A stretch of 64,000 nt of DNA from Oncomelania hupensis (GCA_036898135.1 CM072511.1:160017152-160081151); one strand, 5' to 3'; shown: positions 47,801 through 59,850, counted from the stretch's first letter. The notes: generated by a model not told the origin, from the letters alone. Made by a program: numbers and translations.

Positions 47801-50800
47801 TATTGGGCATACTTATGTAACCCACAGTTTTCTGTTAAAAGGAGAAGAACCCCCATGGTGCTTTGCATGTGATAAATCCTTTTCTGTTCGCCATTTCATG
47901 TCTGAAATCAGATCTGCTTGATAAAAGAGAAACATATTTTGGTTCAATACCTTTGAAAGAGATTTTTAAAGTATGCAATGGTCAACACTTGTTTCAATTT
48001 TGACATGACGTTGGTTTGTTTTATCGCATATAAATCATGTCGTCTTGTTTTGTGTTGGTTAGATTTTATTGGTACGACTGAATTTAGTGATTTGATTACA
48101 GAAAGAGAACGTATTTTTAATACATCAGTTTTAAATAAGATTTTTCATGAGGTTGCATGTGAAGTTTGTTTGAGTATTTAAGAGTAACAGGCCTGTATTT
48201 TAAGATTTGAATCATTTTATAACATTTTAAGATAACATCTCTCTGGTCCTGATTTGGCTCTGAAGAGTCCGCTGGACCTAAAGCAATAATCATGTAATGT
48301 AATGTAATGTAATGTAATGTAATACTTGCAGATACATCGTCCGTAATTTCCGGCAAAACGCGACCAAGAAAAGCCTGGGTTGCGGCCATGATGTCACTTT
48401 CCTCGAGTTCATCCGTTACGTCATCGCCACGGAGCGGACGGGAAAGATGGGGGACGGCCATTTCGCGCCAATGTATCGCCACTGCCACATGTGTTACTTC
48501 AACTACACGCACGTCGGTCACCTAGAGACTATGGCTGACGACGGGTCCCACCTTCTGCATCTCATGGGAGACCCCGTCACCTACATCAAAGACTACGCCA
48601 TTTCAAATATTGAGCCCCAGGTAAGGAAGGGTCACAGGGTGCCGCTGAGTCTAGAGAGGCAAAGTCCTATCCATCCTATCCGATCCCATAACTCGAAGGT
48701 CGATGGGGCACCACAAATGATCGTGTAACCAGCGTACTCCATCTTTAAGCTTTTTTTTGTCCTCAGCAACCCTCATGGCTTCGCTCAGTGTCAAGCCAGT
48801 CCATTCTCGAATGTTGTCCTCCCACTTCTTTTTCTGTCTCCCTCTTCTTCTGCCTCCTTGCACCGTGCCTTGGAGGATGGCCTTGCAGGATGATCTTTGC
48901 AAGGCCTGATGCTGTGCTGACATGGTTATACCCTCGGAGTTTCCGTACCTTTACCACTGTGAGCATGTCATCGTGTTGTCCAATGGCTTGTGTGATGGTC
49001 TGTCGGACTTCGTCGTTGGTGATGTGCTGGGTATAAGAAATGCCCAGAAGTCTTCGTTGTAGATCTGCTGTGAGGGTCCATGTTTTGCAAGCGTATGATG
49101 GAGATGACAAGGGAACGCAGCAGCCTTACCTTGGAATGTAGACTGATGGTCCTATCTTTTCAAATGGGCTTCAACTTTGTCAGGGCAGTAGTAGTTTGTG
49201 CGATCCTAGAGAGGACTTCCTGTCGGCAATGTATGCAGCGTGAATAAGGGTAGAACCTTTTTGGTAGAACAACGCTAGAGATCTGGGGTGGAATTCATGG
49301 CCAGTTAAATTATAGGCGATGGTTAACGTTACCAACATTGGTTTTGTAACCAACAATGGTATCGTTAACCATCGTTTAGCAGATCGCTATTCATGAGCGA
49401 GTGTCCACGCATTGTTACTTAACCAAGGCTATTTTTGGGCTGTGCGGGAATATCCGTAAGGGGGCATAATTCAAGCAGCTGTTTTCCTTCTTTCGTCAAC
49501 AAAATAGGCCTATAACCCATCGGAATCGTGCAGCCGCACGATTAAAGTCTGGCAATGGTGGCGTGATTAGCAAGCCTACCGACAGCATGCTGGATATCAT
49601 AGTGAGCAAGGAGAGCGAGCTTTTTGTTGGGGTGAAAGGAGAGAAATCACTTTTGATCACTTTGTAGTTTGTAATGTTAGGCCTACATTTTGTTTTTAGA
49701 CTGAGGTGTCAATTTCTGCCGTTTCTGGGTAGTTTGGAACTTGAAATGTTGTCTTTATTTCGTAGGGTTGCATTACCCTACGAGTATAAACTATACAGAT
49801 ACACAATAAGCCTACACATCACCAGTCAAAATCCAACAACAATATTTTAATAACAATAATAATATTAACCCGTTTTATTAATATGACAGATTATTAAAGG
49901 TGCCAGAGGCATAAAAACAAAGAGTGAGACACACATGTAAAAGTGGTGACAAAACGCCTTGCCGATCACACAGTTTCAGTCTGTCTACCGCGTTCGTTAA
50001 CGTGATGATATCATGCCGACGAAAACGAAATTTTGATACCAGTTCCACATCATCAAATTTGTCAAGTGGATTACTTCTGTCGCGAAATACTCTCTCTCTC
50101 CTCGGAGCTCGTCTCTGTCGAAGTTGCCACCAAACGATGGCCGCCATTTTTAACCAGTGTTCCATTGGTTATCGGGTGGTGCCCCCTCCGTTAAAATAAC
50201 CATGGTTAGCAACCGTCGTTAACTCTGCTAAGGCCTCATGAATTTAAAATTTCCAGCTTAACCAACGTCGTTAATTTTACCAACATTGGTTAAGCCTTAA
50301 CCAACGGTCATGAATACCACCAGAGGTGCTCATATCGGGATGCCAGCGAAGTGTAGTAAACCACGGAATTTATACCATGGAAGCGTGATCCCAATACTCT
50401 TTGACTACCCACGTTCTCTGCCTAGGCTGTCGTAAGATTCGCCTGTAAACCAACCTTTAACCGGTCAACATGCATGGATAGCTCAGTGGTCAGAGCGCAC
50501 GACTTGAGTGAGTGCGTCTTGGGCGACGTGGGTTCGAATCCTGACTTCAGCAAACTATTGTGTGATTGCTGGATATTACGGGCCAGCGCCTTGGGAAGCT
50601 CTCTGAGCTTGCAAGTGCGCTATATAAGAGAACCTCTTTCTTTCTATTTTCAGTTTTCTCCGAAGGTCAGGTTTTATTACAGGCTCTGAAGTCTCTTCAT
50701 TCCTCTTCGTAAACTCGTAGACCAGTATGTAGGAGACCTACGAGTTTACAAAGACGAAAGAAGGGACTACTTTCAACATCATATTAACCGCAACAAAGAC

Positions 50801-51473
50801 TTTTGGAGGTACCAATTTTCTTGCCCTAGTGTGTGTGTTTTATTAAAGAACGTTTAGTGAGTTATCTGAACGTTCTGTGGTTTTATTTCTGGCAGACCTA
50901 ATCTTTCAACAGACAGAATGACCAGTCAAACCTCTTCGCCCTCAGGTAACAGCCCAAAATCTGGCGGCGATATTAGAAGCATGAACTCCAAGCTTGCAAG
51001 ATTACAAAAAAAAAAATTTAACGGCAAATTTTGACATTTAGCGTTAGGATTCGAGTTAGTTAAAATGTGGATTGGGTTTAGTGTTAGGATAAACTGTAAC
51101 CCTAGGCCTAGCCTATTTTCACCAGCAGATTTTCGGCTTTGTCACCCTGTCCCTTCAGGCTACAGTACAGTTGTCATCAACTTTCACCCATTTTAGTTTC
51201 CGGATGACCGAAAACCTTTTAAAGTGCTGTGATAATCTCCCTTCCATTTAGCGCAAGGAACAATCGCAAAACCCTGCGGTTTGTGCTGCAAGGACGGTCA
51301 TGAGCATAGGCTTTAGGCCTATTCTCATATTGCCGTAAATAAAACACATTATCCAACTAGGCAGAGAACGTCAGTGCCTTAAATCTGGAGCCGGTGGGAG
51401 GGGAGGGGGAGGGGGACTCAGTAGATCTACTATACTGTTTGCATACTTATAATACAAGGTTGTATTCTATAAG

Positions 51474-51536
<63 letters not shown>

Positions 51537-52300
51537 CAGAGAGAGACAGAGAGAGACAGAGAGAGAGCCCAACAAACCCAGTCCACCCAGTTGTACATCT
51601 AGGAAGCGCCATAGTGAGGGATAAATCAGCCAAGTCGCTCCTTACCCTACATGTGTGGTATCGCTTGTACAAGGATTAACGACGAACAGCCACTTCATCC
51701 TTTATAGACAACATGTGAAACCCTCCTCCCCCTTTCCCCTTATTAAATAGAAAAGTTCTTTTCCAGTACTGTCGCTCACCCCATCAAATATCCTTGAGAG
51801 GCTTTCAATAATCTGCCGTTGATATACATGTCGCTCATCTATAGTCCCGTTTCCTATATTTTAATATCTATGTTTACTCCCGTTTGCAAAAGGCGAAGAA
51901 TCACGTGGGATCCAAGCGCGAGTACTATGCCTGCATGACGGTGGACGAGGCGCTACGACGACTGTGGCAGAAGATCAAGATCCGCGGACACATCGATGCC
52001 AACCTGCCCTTCCCGCTGACATCACAACAGTCCATGGACATCGACGACTCCCATTTCACCATCATCGCTAGGGCCGCCATGCGGTTGTCTAGGAAAACGA
52101 CAGACCTGCGCGACAACAGGCGCATGGCCGTGATACAGGCCTACGCCTCAATTCCGTTGGAAATAAAGCATGAGCTGAGAGACCTCTACCGGTGGGACTT
52201 TGAACTCTTCGGCTTCGACCCGGAGCCAGAGGAGGTGTTTGGTGACTTTTCACACAGTGAGCTCCTACGGCCAAACCTTTTTAACTTCATGACCGACTAG
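40746..52300 (+). CDS. Carbohydrate sulfotransferase (family 2, CHST8-14-like), gene B; 7 exons
   Basis: Joined exons 40746-40851, 41583-41698, 42695-42795, 44896-45062, 45744-45906, 48332-48620 and 51893-52300 give 449 residues, with the same exon lengths and phases as gene A. Differences I see at protein level: F26S, F29S and N32S in or next to the membrane anchor, and Y182H just before the 3'-phosphate site. Both PAPS motifs (CPIEKTGSTEW and FVFVREPYARLVSGY) are intact. Same predicted role: Golgi PAPS-dependent sulfation of a glycan, acceptor unknown. All splice sites are kept, so it is probably a second working copy and not a pseudogene; expression is not visible from sequence. Confidence 0.92.
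40858..41095. repeat. (ATG)n microsatellite in intron 1 (B)
   Basis: Shorter and more GTG-interrupted than in copy A. Confidence 0.95.
41461..41522 (+). mobile_element. Retroposed 3'-end stub (B), counterpart of 13354-13416
   Basis: Same hairpin core and ATGTAATG tail; the left duplication has decayed to TGTTATTGA. Confidence 0.8.
41583..41698 (+). CDS. Sulfotransferase B exon 2 (stem)
   Basis: Acceptor TGTTGCAG, donor CTG followed by GTAAAG. Protein identical to A. Confidence 0.82.
41699..42415. repeat. Degenerate ~23-bp minisatellite in intron 2 (B)
   Basis: CTTGGCAGAAACCTTCGATC-type units without the homogeneous CATCTCTTGGTAGTAAC expansion of copy A. Confidence 0.85.
42421..42500. repeat. 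(CT)n tract in intron 2 (B)
   Basis: Single CT run ending in T-rich sequence. Confidence 0.95.
42695..42795 (+). CDS. Sulfotransferase B exon 3
   Basis: Acceptor CATTCCAG, donor AG followed by GTAAAA; identical protein to A exon 3. Confidence 0.88.
43703..43915 (+). mobile_element. tRNA-derived SINE in intron 3 (B)
   Basis: Counterpart of 16110-16330, B-box GGGTTCGAACC retained. Confidence 0.7.
43954..44243 (+). mobile_element. 5S-rRNA-derived SINE in intron 3 (B)
   Basis: Keeps the better match to 5S rRNA: AAGTTAAGCACCGTCC and GGTTAGCACTTGGATGGGTG. Preceded by a poly-G run of about 14, against 6 in copy A. Confidence 0.8.
44332..44409. repeat. (ATT)n microsatellite (B)
   Basis: About 26 repeats. 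Confidence 0.95.
44776..44890. repeat. (GAC)n(GAT)n repeat abutting exon 4 acceptor (B)
   Basis: Longer GAT run than in copy A; the acceptor CGTAG is unchanged. Confidence 0.92.
44896..45062 (+). CDS. Sulfotransferase B exon 4 (PAPS loop)
   Basis: Protein identical to A exon 4; donor GTAAGT. Confidence 0.85.
45192..45604 (+). mobile_element. 5'-truncated RTE fragment in intron 4 (B) with nested stub
   Basis: Counterpart of 18065-18458 with the same 33-bp stub at 45249-45281. The RGRPKKRW codon region has become a C run of about 15 followed by an A run of about 23 (45422-45459). Confidence 0.85.
45744..45906 (+). CDS. Sulfotransferase B exon 5 (PAPS 3'-phosphate site)
   Basis: Acceptor GTTGTCAG, donor GTCAGT; His at residue 182. 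Confidence 0.88.
46896..47096. mobile_element. hAT-type MITE in intron 5 (B)
   Basis: Same site, ends and TATGAGAG duplication (46888-46895, 47097-47104) as 19743-19942. Confidence 0.92.
47240..48326 (+). mobile_element. 5'-truncated RNase H LINE with hairpin/ATGTA tail (B)
   Basis: Better preserved than in copy A: the RNase H frame is open to the TGA at 47919-47921. Motifs DGSKKGDTVAAASV, YTAELKAIHIAL, MSNSLSALLAL and PGHMGIRGNIAVDKAAKDAL; the third catalytic position is Asn (MSNS) where Asp is expected. The 3' UTR ends in GGTCCTGATTTGGCTCTGAA and TCCGCTGGACCTAAAGCAAT and about five TAATG repeats. Confidence 0.85.
48332..48620 (+). CDS. Sulfotransferase B exon 6 (catalytic core)
   Basis: Acceptor ACTTGCAG just after the LINE tail; donor CAG followed by GTAAGG. 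Confidence 0.9.
48664..49226 (-). mobile_element. 5'-truncated antisense RTE fragment in intron 6 (B)
   Basis: Counterpart of 21535-22096, slightly better frame (115 open codons at 48763-49110). Confidence 0.85.
49283..50323 (-). mobile_element. Harbinger-like DNA transposon, about 1.04 kb (B only)
   Basis: Interrupts intron 6 between CGCTAGAG and GTGCTCATATCGGG, adjacent in copy A except for a few bases (22151-22162). Imperfect inverted ends: left CTGGGGTGGAATTCATGGCC, right (reverse complement) CTGGTGGTATTCATGACC. Subterminal ACCAACATTGGT palindromes near both ends. I could not define a 3-bp target duplication. Confidence 0.75.
49878..50165 (-). pseudogene. PIF/Harbinger transposase N-terminal fragment
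   Basis: 95 codons including RVFRDRSNPLDKFDDVELVS, KFRFRRHDI and SPLLHVCLTLCFYASGTF, the conserved N-terminal block of HARBI1-like nucleases (usually about 350 residues). The DDE catalytic part is absent, so it is non-autonomous. Confidence 0.85.
50470..50648 (+). mobile_element. tRNA-derived SINE in intron 6 (B)
   Basis: A-box GGATAGCTCAGTGGTCAGAG, B-box GGGTTCGAATCC, 3' end GTGCGCTATATAAGAGAA and CTTT tail. Confidence 0.78.
51476..51568. repeat. (AG)n microsatellite in intron 6 (B)
   Basis: AG run with ACAG interruptions. Confidence 0.95.
51893..52300 (+). CDS. Sulfotransferase B exon 7 (C-terminus)
   Basis: Protein identical to A exon 7; stop TAG at 52298-52300. Confidence 0.92.
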   Translation, partial: AKNHVGSKREYYACMTVDEALRRLWQKIKIRGHIDANLPFPLTSQQSMDIDDSHFTIIARAAMRLSRKTTDLRDNRRMAVIQAYASIPLEIKHELRDLYRWDFELFGFDPEPEEVFGDFSHSELLRPNLFNFMTD

Positions 52301-53404
52301 TGATGCCTCCCAATTCATTAGTCACGTTGTCGTTTTATTAATTGTAATTAGTCTTAAATAGCACAGGCTTCAATCTGTGCTTCAACTTTGTCTTTTTCTT
52401 CCTCGTTTCACACAGTGCTAATTTGCTGGTGACAAATATATCAAAATTAATGGTGATTGTGCATGGGATGCCCTGCTTTTAGTACAAGTATATAACAGAA
52501 CTTTTGGGAAAGACAAATTTAGTGGCAGATTGAACTAGCCTATAGTATATATAATCCATCAATGTTGATTTCGTTCTGTTTCATGATGTGCCATTGTTTT
52601 GGAAATAATCAATATCTGTTTTATGATGTTGCACAGTGTTTGTAATAATTTATTCAAAAATAATATGTGTGGATAATAATAATTTTTAAAATTATTTTGT
52701 TTTCTACTTGCCTAATGTGGTATAGGTTGATCTGTGTGTGTATGTTTGTGTGTGTTATCTTCTTTTCTTTTTCTATATAGTATGTATATATGCCAATTTG
52801 TGTGTGCGTGAGAGGCGCCGTGAATCACCATATACCATGAGATACACGTGGCATATTAATGAAGTTTGTGTGCGAGACAAGCTAACCTTATTTTCTCTGT
52901 TCCCCATTCGGTTCACTGCATGAGGGCATTCCATTTGAAGCAACATTATCTCGTATTTTTAACTGAAACTAGCAGCAAAGTTCACAGGTTGGCTGCTTCA
53001 GTCTTTTTTTTTTTCTTCTGTTGTTTTTTTTTAAATATTTCGGCTCCTAATTTTTATTCACAGATTAGGCCAGGCCCCTGACCCAGCGGATTGTTTCGTT
53101 ATTAAGAAACCCTTGCAGGGCGCTTAGAAAGCTTCCACTGCTTCGATCAGGGACTTTGCGTCTTCCTAATACTATGTTAAACGCCCATTCTTGGAGGCCA
53201 CCAGTTCAATTGCAGCAAGAGGGTTTCTCACAGGCACTTTATAAAGCCACGTTTTTGGGGGGGCATTTCATGCACTATTGAGAGTGGGCACACTGACGGC
53301 CTCATTGAGCAATCTGAGCATCCAAAATGTACACTTATTGCAGCCAGCAATTACTATTATTATTATTTTACCATTGTTATATACAACGCTTTTTCAGCTC
53401 AAGA
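52301..53404. other. 3' flank of gene B, no other gene recognised
   Basis: Counterpart of 24338-25480; lacks the 563-bp transposon. Confidence 0.45.
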
Positions 53405-54090
53405 GCTGCTCAAGGGACACTGGCCTATACAGAATATAACTCCAGCTGCTCAAGGCACAATGGACGATACAGAATATAACTCCAGCTGCTCAAGGGACAC
53501 TGGCTGATACAGAATATAACTCCAGCTGCTCAAGGCACAATGGACGATACAGAATATAACTCCAGCTGCTCAAGGGACACTGGCTGATACAGAATATAAC
53601 TCCAGCTGCTCAAGGCACAATGGCCGATACAGAATATAACTCCAGCTGCTCAAGGCACAATGGCCGATACAGAATATAACTCCAGCTGCTCAAGGGACAC
53701 TGGCTGATACAGAATATAACTCCAGCTGCTCAAGGCACAATGGCCGATACAGAATATAACTCCAGCTGCTCAAGGGACACTGGCCAATACAGAATATAAC
53801 TCCAGCTGCTCAAGGCACAATGGCCGATACAGAATATAACTCCAGCTGCTCAAGGGACACTGGCCAATACAGAATATAAATCCAGCTGCTCAAGGCACAA
53901 TGGCCGATACAGAATATAACTCCAGCTGCTCAAGGCACAATGGCCGATACAGAATATAACTCCAGCTGCTCAAGGCACAATGGCCGATACAGAATATAAC
54001 TCCAGCTGCTCAAGGCACAATGGCCGATACAGAATATAACTCCAGCTGCTCAAGGGACACTGATACACAATATAACTCCAGCTGCTCAAG
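53405..54090. repeat. 40-bp satellite array (B), about 17 units
   Basis: Uninterrupted array. Units alternate between GGGACACTGG and GGCACAATGG types, giving a partial 80-bp higher-order period absent from copy A. Confidence 0.95.
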
Positions 54091-54187
54091 GCGCTCACTT
54101 GTTGCCTTGGACTCACAGTCGGACGCTCAGATAGCTGAGCACAATCCTAGACGACCGGGGATGGGGAAGTAGGGAAAACTGTACACT

Positions 54188-54232
54188 GATTGATTGATTT
54201 ATTGTTGCTTTAGGTCCAGCGGACTCCTCCGA
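54188..54232 (-). mobile_element. Retroposed 3'-end stub (B), counterpart of 29824-29872
   Basis: GATT tail and TTGCTTTAGGTCCAGCGGAC core between GAAAACTGTACACT repeats. Confidence 0.85.
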
Positions 54233-54246
54233 GAAAACTGTACACT

Positions 54247-57200
54247 AAAAGAACCCTCAGACTAATAGTAACAGTAAGATGACCAGTGCTCACAGTCAAT
54301 GTTTAGGTCACGCAGGCTGTGCGAACAATTAAAATGGTCGACAAAAAATTGCAATGACAGAGCCTTTGTCGTAGCTAAAGGGAGAGAATGAAATTATGCC
54401 GTGTTCTTACCGTCTTCATCTCTTTACATGAAGCAAAGTATGGATGCTGCATGTTGTCCGAGTCTTGTTACTGTCAAGCATATAAATAATTTAACGACGG
54501 TCATACATTTTATTATTATGATTATTAAATGTGAAGAAAAAGTTGTGCATTTTGTGTATAAGTGTTCTTTTTTTCTTTTTTTTAAAAATCATACACTCCA
54601 TTACACAGCCACATCAGAACAAAACTCTTGGAATGAAGCAAGTTTAGGGAAGAAATCTTTACTGAGGCATTTACTACCTTTAAAAAAATGCAGCGAAAAC
54701 AAACAAAGTTTCAAACTGGCAAAAAATAAAAGAACACAAATGAAAACGAGCAAAGATAATACAATCAAGTTAACCAATTCAATGTCAGATGCGCAACAAA
54801 GAGCAGTTTTGGATGTGACCAACATCAAAACTGGCACCCACCCCTAAACATAATTGCCTTTTCCATTATAGGGACAATAATTCTATCTTTTCGCTGTTCT
54901 TGGATTGTGGAGTTTGAGCGAACATTAACATGTTCGCGGTATCCATTTTTAAAATAACTGTTTTGTGGATTCTTTTTTCACGAAGTAAAAGTCTATTTTT
55001 CTATTAATGTTTACATTCTTTAACCTTTATTAGTTGCTGTGATAAATATAGAATTTTGATATATGTTTGAGAATAGTGAAAATAAAACACAGAATGAAGA
55101 CTGTTCATTAGCAAGTATGGGTTTTACGTTGTGTGTTACAGTGCTTCTTTCCTTTCTTCTTTGGTGCATCCTTGTTTTTTAAAGTGTTTTCAGACCTTCT
55201 GCAAAACTATATCTTTTCTGGAAATACAAGTACCGTGGGGAAAACCAACTGAACTCACTGGATTTATTCTTCTAACTATCCCTGTCCTGTCACAACAGCG
55301 ACCACAAACCTCATAGCAATTAACATCAATATCATAGAAATTAACCACAAAGTTACAGAAATGAACCTACCTAAATGTAAGAAATCGGCTGTAATGTCGT
55401 AAAAATCAACCATAAAACTTACAGAAAACAAACCTAAAAGTCACAGAAATCAACCATAAAAGGTAATAGAAATCAACCTAAATTTCTTAGAAATGAGATA
55501 ATATCCTAAAAATAAACCATAACACTCATAGACATCAACCCTAAAAGTCACAGAAATCAAACCTAAACGTCATAGAAATCAACCCTAAAAAATCACAGAA
55601 ATCAACCCTAAAAGTCATAGAAATCAGTGCAAAAAGCTGAGCAAACGATTGTGCAACAAAACAAAATTGTATACATGTAGTATTTTTCTACCTGGAAAAC
55701 ATAATCAAGATAATTCAAGTCAAGAACTCAATTAGTGCAAAACTCCATCATAATGAACAAGTTATGGACAAAAAAGCCAAGAACCAAGTAAGGCCAAACT
55801 CTATCATAATGAACAAGTTACGGACAAAGTCAAGAACCAAAGTAGCCCCAAACTCAATCATAATGAAGTAACCACAAAGTTAATAAATATGAGCTGTGTG
55901 TGTGTATTATAAAAAAAAAAAGAAAAAAAAAGAAAAGAAGGTGTCATTTGTGTAGTAAACTTCAAAATTCCCCGTTCTTTTGAATTATCTGACAGCTACA
56001 AGAAGCAGAGATTTTGTTAGGGGATCTCCCCTTACAGGATCTCTGCGTTTCTAAGAGTGTGCATAAGAGAGAGAGGAGAGAGGAAGAAGAAGAAAAAAAG
56101 GGAGAGATAAGATAAGACCAGACCATGGAAGTACATATCGAAGAATTCATGACATAATAAACAAATGTGCTTAAAAAAAAAAAAAAATGATGTTACTACA
56201 AAGTCAGGAACGGAAGTAATGCCACCAAACTCAATCATAATGAAGAAGTTAATACAATATTTGTTTCCAGGGGAGGGACTTCAAACAAATAGGTTTGTTA
56301 TGGCAGCGTTAGTCATCCGCGAGATCCAAACCCAGCACACCAACAACAAGTCACAGAGTCCAGGCAGCAACGACGCACCGGGAACTAACTCGCCATTAAT
56401 CTTGCTTTTTTCTTCTTCTGAATCAGTTTGGATAATACTGTTCAAGAAAAAATTATGTGTTGTTGAACGCTAGCTAGCTTCAATTCTAAATACACTTAGT
56501 GATTTTGCGTCCTGAATTTTCAGTAACGTTTCATCAGATTAATTAACTCGAGTTGAACCGATGAATACCAAGACAGTGGCGCCAATGTTAAGATTGTTTG
56601 CACGTAGTTCCCAGCCACAAATTTAATCTTTTCTTTTATTAAATAAATTCCTATTATTATTAATCCCTCCCTATTAGAATTAAACGAGAAAGCATCCACC
56701 TCCCCCCGCAAATGTTATGGTTATGCTCTGACCTTCATGCAAACAGTAAGTTCCATGACTGACTTTAAATTGGACAGCAAGTGCAAGTCCAATATTATGG
56801 GTTAAAAAATGAGGTTTGAATACTAAATTCTGAGGTCCTCTCTCTCTACTCCAAACTGGAAGAGAAAGAGAGTGGGGAGGGGGAAGGGATGGAAAGAAAA
56901 CACGCACTCCTCCCAAACTTTTTGTATTAAAATAAGTGTTAAACAAAACTTTTAAAAAAAAGAAAAAAAAAGAAATGAACTATAACAAAAAATAAATGCT
57001 GTATAAAATATACCGTTTTATTTTTTTTCTTTAGGTAAGCAGCGACTGGCACAAACTTGCGTAAATGTGCAAGTACTTCAAACGCAACAAATGGTAATAC
57101 TGTACATCTGCACACCTTCAGTTGTGTATAAAGCACCAACTTGCTGTACAATTTTTTTTATTTACCGTGATCATTGGTCAGGGGAACTATGTTTATTATT

Positions 57201-58218
57201 ATTATACAGTTAACTCTGTAAGAAAAGGAGAGAGAAAGAAAAAAATTGTGTGCATAGGTGTGCATATATACAATCATATAGGAGCTTTAGAGCCCAAAAT
57301 TTAACAAAAATCTGTATTTTATTATTAATTATTATCATTATTGGTTCATCACTCCAATGTCTTTTCAATAATAACAAACATGAAGATAACTCCCTACCAT
57401 TAATAATTGGTGAAAACGTTTTTATCTCACCTCAGATTGTGCAGCAAATTGTGGGTTTGGAGAAAATGTAGTTACAATATAAGTTCACGTGTAAGATAAT
57501 GCTTACCTACAAGACAAAAGTTTAGTTACAAGACATAAGTTTAGATACAAGAGGGTTTCAACATTAGCTCAGATTGTATGCCCATGTCAAACATTTGGGC
57601 GAGGGCTAGTAGTAAGATACAAAACTGACTTGCAGTCCACGTTCACATAACATTCTAAACCACTCCCCAAGCAAACAACCATTCTTTCTTTATGAAAGCT
57701 TTGCCTGCACACACACACACAAAAAGATACTAATCTTAAAACTTTATCCACAGCCTCTACACTCGCCATAACCCTCACTAGTCAATGTCACCCATTCACC
57801 ACTGTGTTGGACAATGTCACTAGGGCCATTCTGCAAGCCTATTGTGCAAGTTTGTGTTCTGACCCAAATAAAATGTGTGCCCCGATTTCTTGACAAAGTG
57901 AATGGGCATTGTGAAACCACCATTGGGATGGCCAGGCTTTTAAAAAAAAAAATTAAGGTTAGACTTCTCCTGAAATAATAATTGTATTTTTAATTGGTCA
58001 CCTATGCTGGCGGAATAATGGCTACTTGTGTCTACGTCATACCTTTATCCAGATTCCACCAGTACAATCCTGAACACCTTAACAAAAGCCACACTGCAAG
58101 TCGTTTTATTTGAAATAAAACTACTAACTGACTTATTGCCAACCGTGCTAGCAAGTCTTGGGTTTTCATTTTCTTTGATAAAACAATGAGCAAGCCTCAG
58201 GTCTTCAACATTGCAGCA
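54247..58218. other. Intergenic DNA, no gene recognised (B)
   Basis: Matches 29887-35515 without its two retroposons. Degenerate 22-bp repeat at 55316-55625. A 148-codon frame at 54401-54847 is broken by a 2-bp indel in copy A and matches nothing I know. Confidence 0.45.
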
Positions 58219-58230
58219 ACATAAATAAAT

Positions 58231-58811
58231 TACATTACATTACATTACATAATTGTTGCTTTAGGTCCAGCGGACTCTTCCGAGCCAAATCAGGACCGGA
58301 CAACCCCCAATCCGCATAAAAGATCTGCTGAAACAACCCTAGTGGGAAAACTGAATGCCCTCCACCAGCCAGTCACGTTACAATAAAGACATCCCACGCA
58401 GGGGACAGCTGAGGCTTCATCAACTTATCGAACCCCCGTTTACAAAAACAAAATAGAATACAAACATCATTATAAATTATCAACAAAACACATACATATA
58501 AAATGCCTACATTGCTAAATAATAACATCATAGGAAGCCCTAGTGACCACATGGCAGAAAGCGTCCAATATTCCCAAGCTGATCCAAAAGACCTCATACA
58601 CAAACAAGGAGTCTTGTCCCAGAAGAGTTTTCAAGAAAAAAGGTAGGAGACTGGTCTAGCGAAGAAGACGATAGTATAGCAGATTGATAGAACAGAGCTG
58701 GAATGAGAAAGAGAAAATGAGAAAGACAGCGACAGTGGGAATTTAAAGCACTAAATTTCCAGAAAGTGGGGATACTATTTATACTGAAACCCCCGGCACC
58801 CAAACAGGGGT
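58231..58811 (-). mobile_element. Family R retroposon (581 bp, B only)
   Basis: Flanked by ACATAAATAAAT (58219-58230, 58812-58823); copy A has the empty site near 35508. Tail of TTACA repeats at left, 5' end at right. Confidence 0.88.
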
Positions 58812-58823
58812 ACATAAATAAAT

Positions 58824-59850
58824 AAATAATGAAAGGTAAATTCTGTAAAACGCATTAGTATATCACGCTCACAAAATAGGACAAATACTTGTAATACAGC
58901 AAAATGTCGTGGTTAAAACAGTTCAATTGAAAAAGGTGCCTGCTGCTGTTATTGATCAATGGAGGCAACCAAAGTACACAAACTGTAGTCTGACTAATTA
59001 CATAAAATTGGCAGTTCCAAATTTGTTGTCATGTAGTTTTTATCTCAACTTCTTGTGTTCTATTATGGCTTTATCAGATGAGGAATTCCTCATTATCTCA
59101 TATTATGATCTGGGGCTGCTGGAGGTAAAGTGTCAGTGAAGTAATTCCCATCATACTTTATAATGAGATAAAAGCATATTGACTTACAAAGCAATTTGTC
59201 GTCATAATACTGTTATTATGATATATTATGGCAGAACATATTTGCGAGTATTTGAGAATAATTTGTCAAAACACAATATCATCTCTCAAATAATGTAATT
59301 TTATCACTCAATGCATGCATATAATGAACGGACATTTTTTTAATAACAATACTCAATAGTTATAATAATGTATATAATTATAATGAATCGGCATTTTATA
59401 CTATAGTAATAATATATAAAAAACAATAATTACTTCAAACAAGTATATTGTTCACCATTTTATTTGGGTTGTGAGTGTGTGTGTGTGTTTCATTTATTTG
59501 TTAATTTTTATTTATTTGTTTATTTTCAATATGCGATCTCTTCTAACGTCAACTAGGAGGAATAGGGCTTCAGGCAAACCGTAAAACAGTATTATTTTAT
59601 AAATCAAAAGCAATACCAAAATGTACAGATTTATAAATAATAATAATAATCTGTATACAGTATAATGGCAACAACAAATAAATAATAATTGCAAGTTGTT
59701 TTTTCTCTTGAAAAAGGTTAAAATTCCCAAATTTGATTTTAGTGCAAACCTACACCAATTTTTTATTCTTTTGACAAATTTTAGAAACACTGCATGCTTA
59801 TAATAGGTCAATGCCGGATTTGTGGAAAGAAAAGTTTGCTTTCAAAAGGC
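58824..59850. other. No gene recognised; right edge of the duplication near 59633
   Basis: AT-rich DNA matching copy A up to ATGTACAGATTT, then unique. Confidence 0.45.

Larger units (their letters stand above)
38517..59633 (+). repeat. Segmental duplication, copy B
   Basis: Right unit of the tandem duplication, matching 5485-36333. It carries its own later insertions (49283-50323 and 58231-58811) and lacks seven found in copy A. Confidence 0.93.

Noticed and set aside
54401..54847. 148-residue frame as a host exon
   Set aside because: It is broken by a 2-bp indel in the paralogous copy A, has no recognisable domain, and lies in otherwise non-coding DNA.
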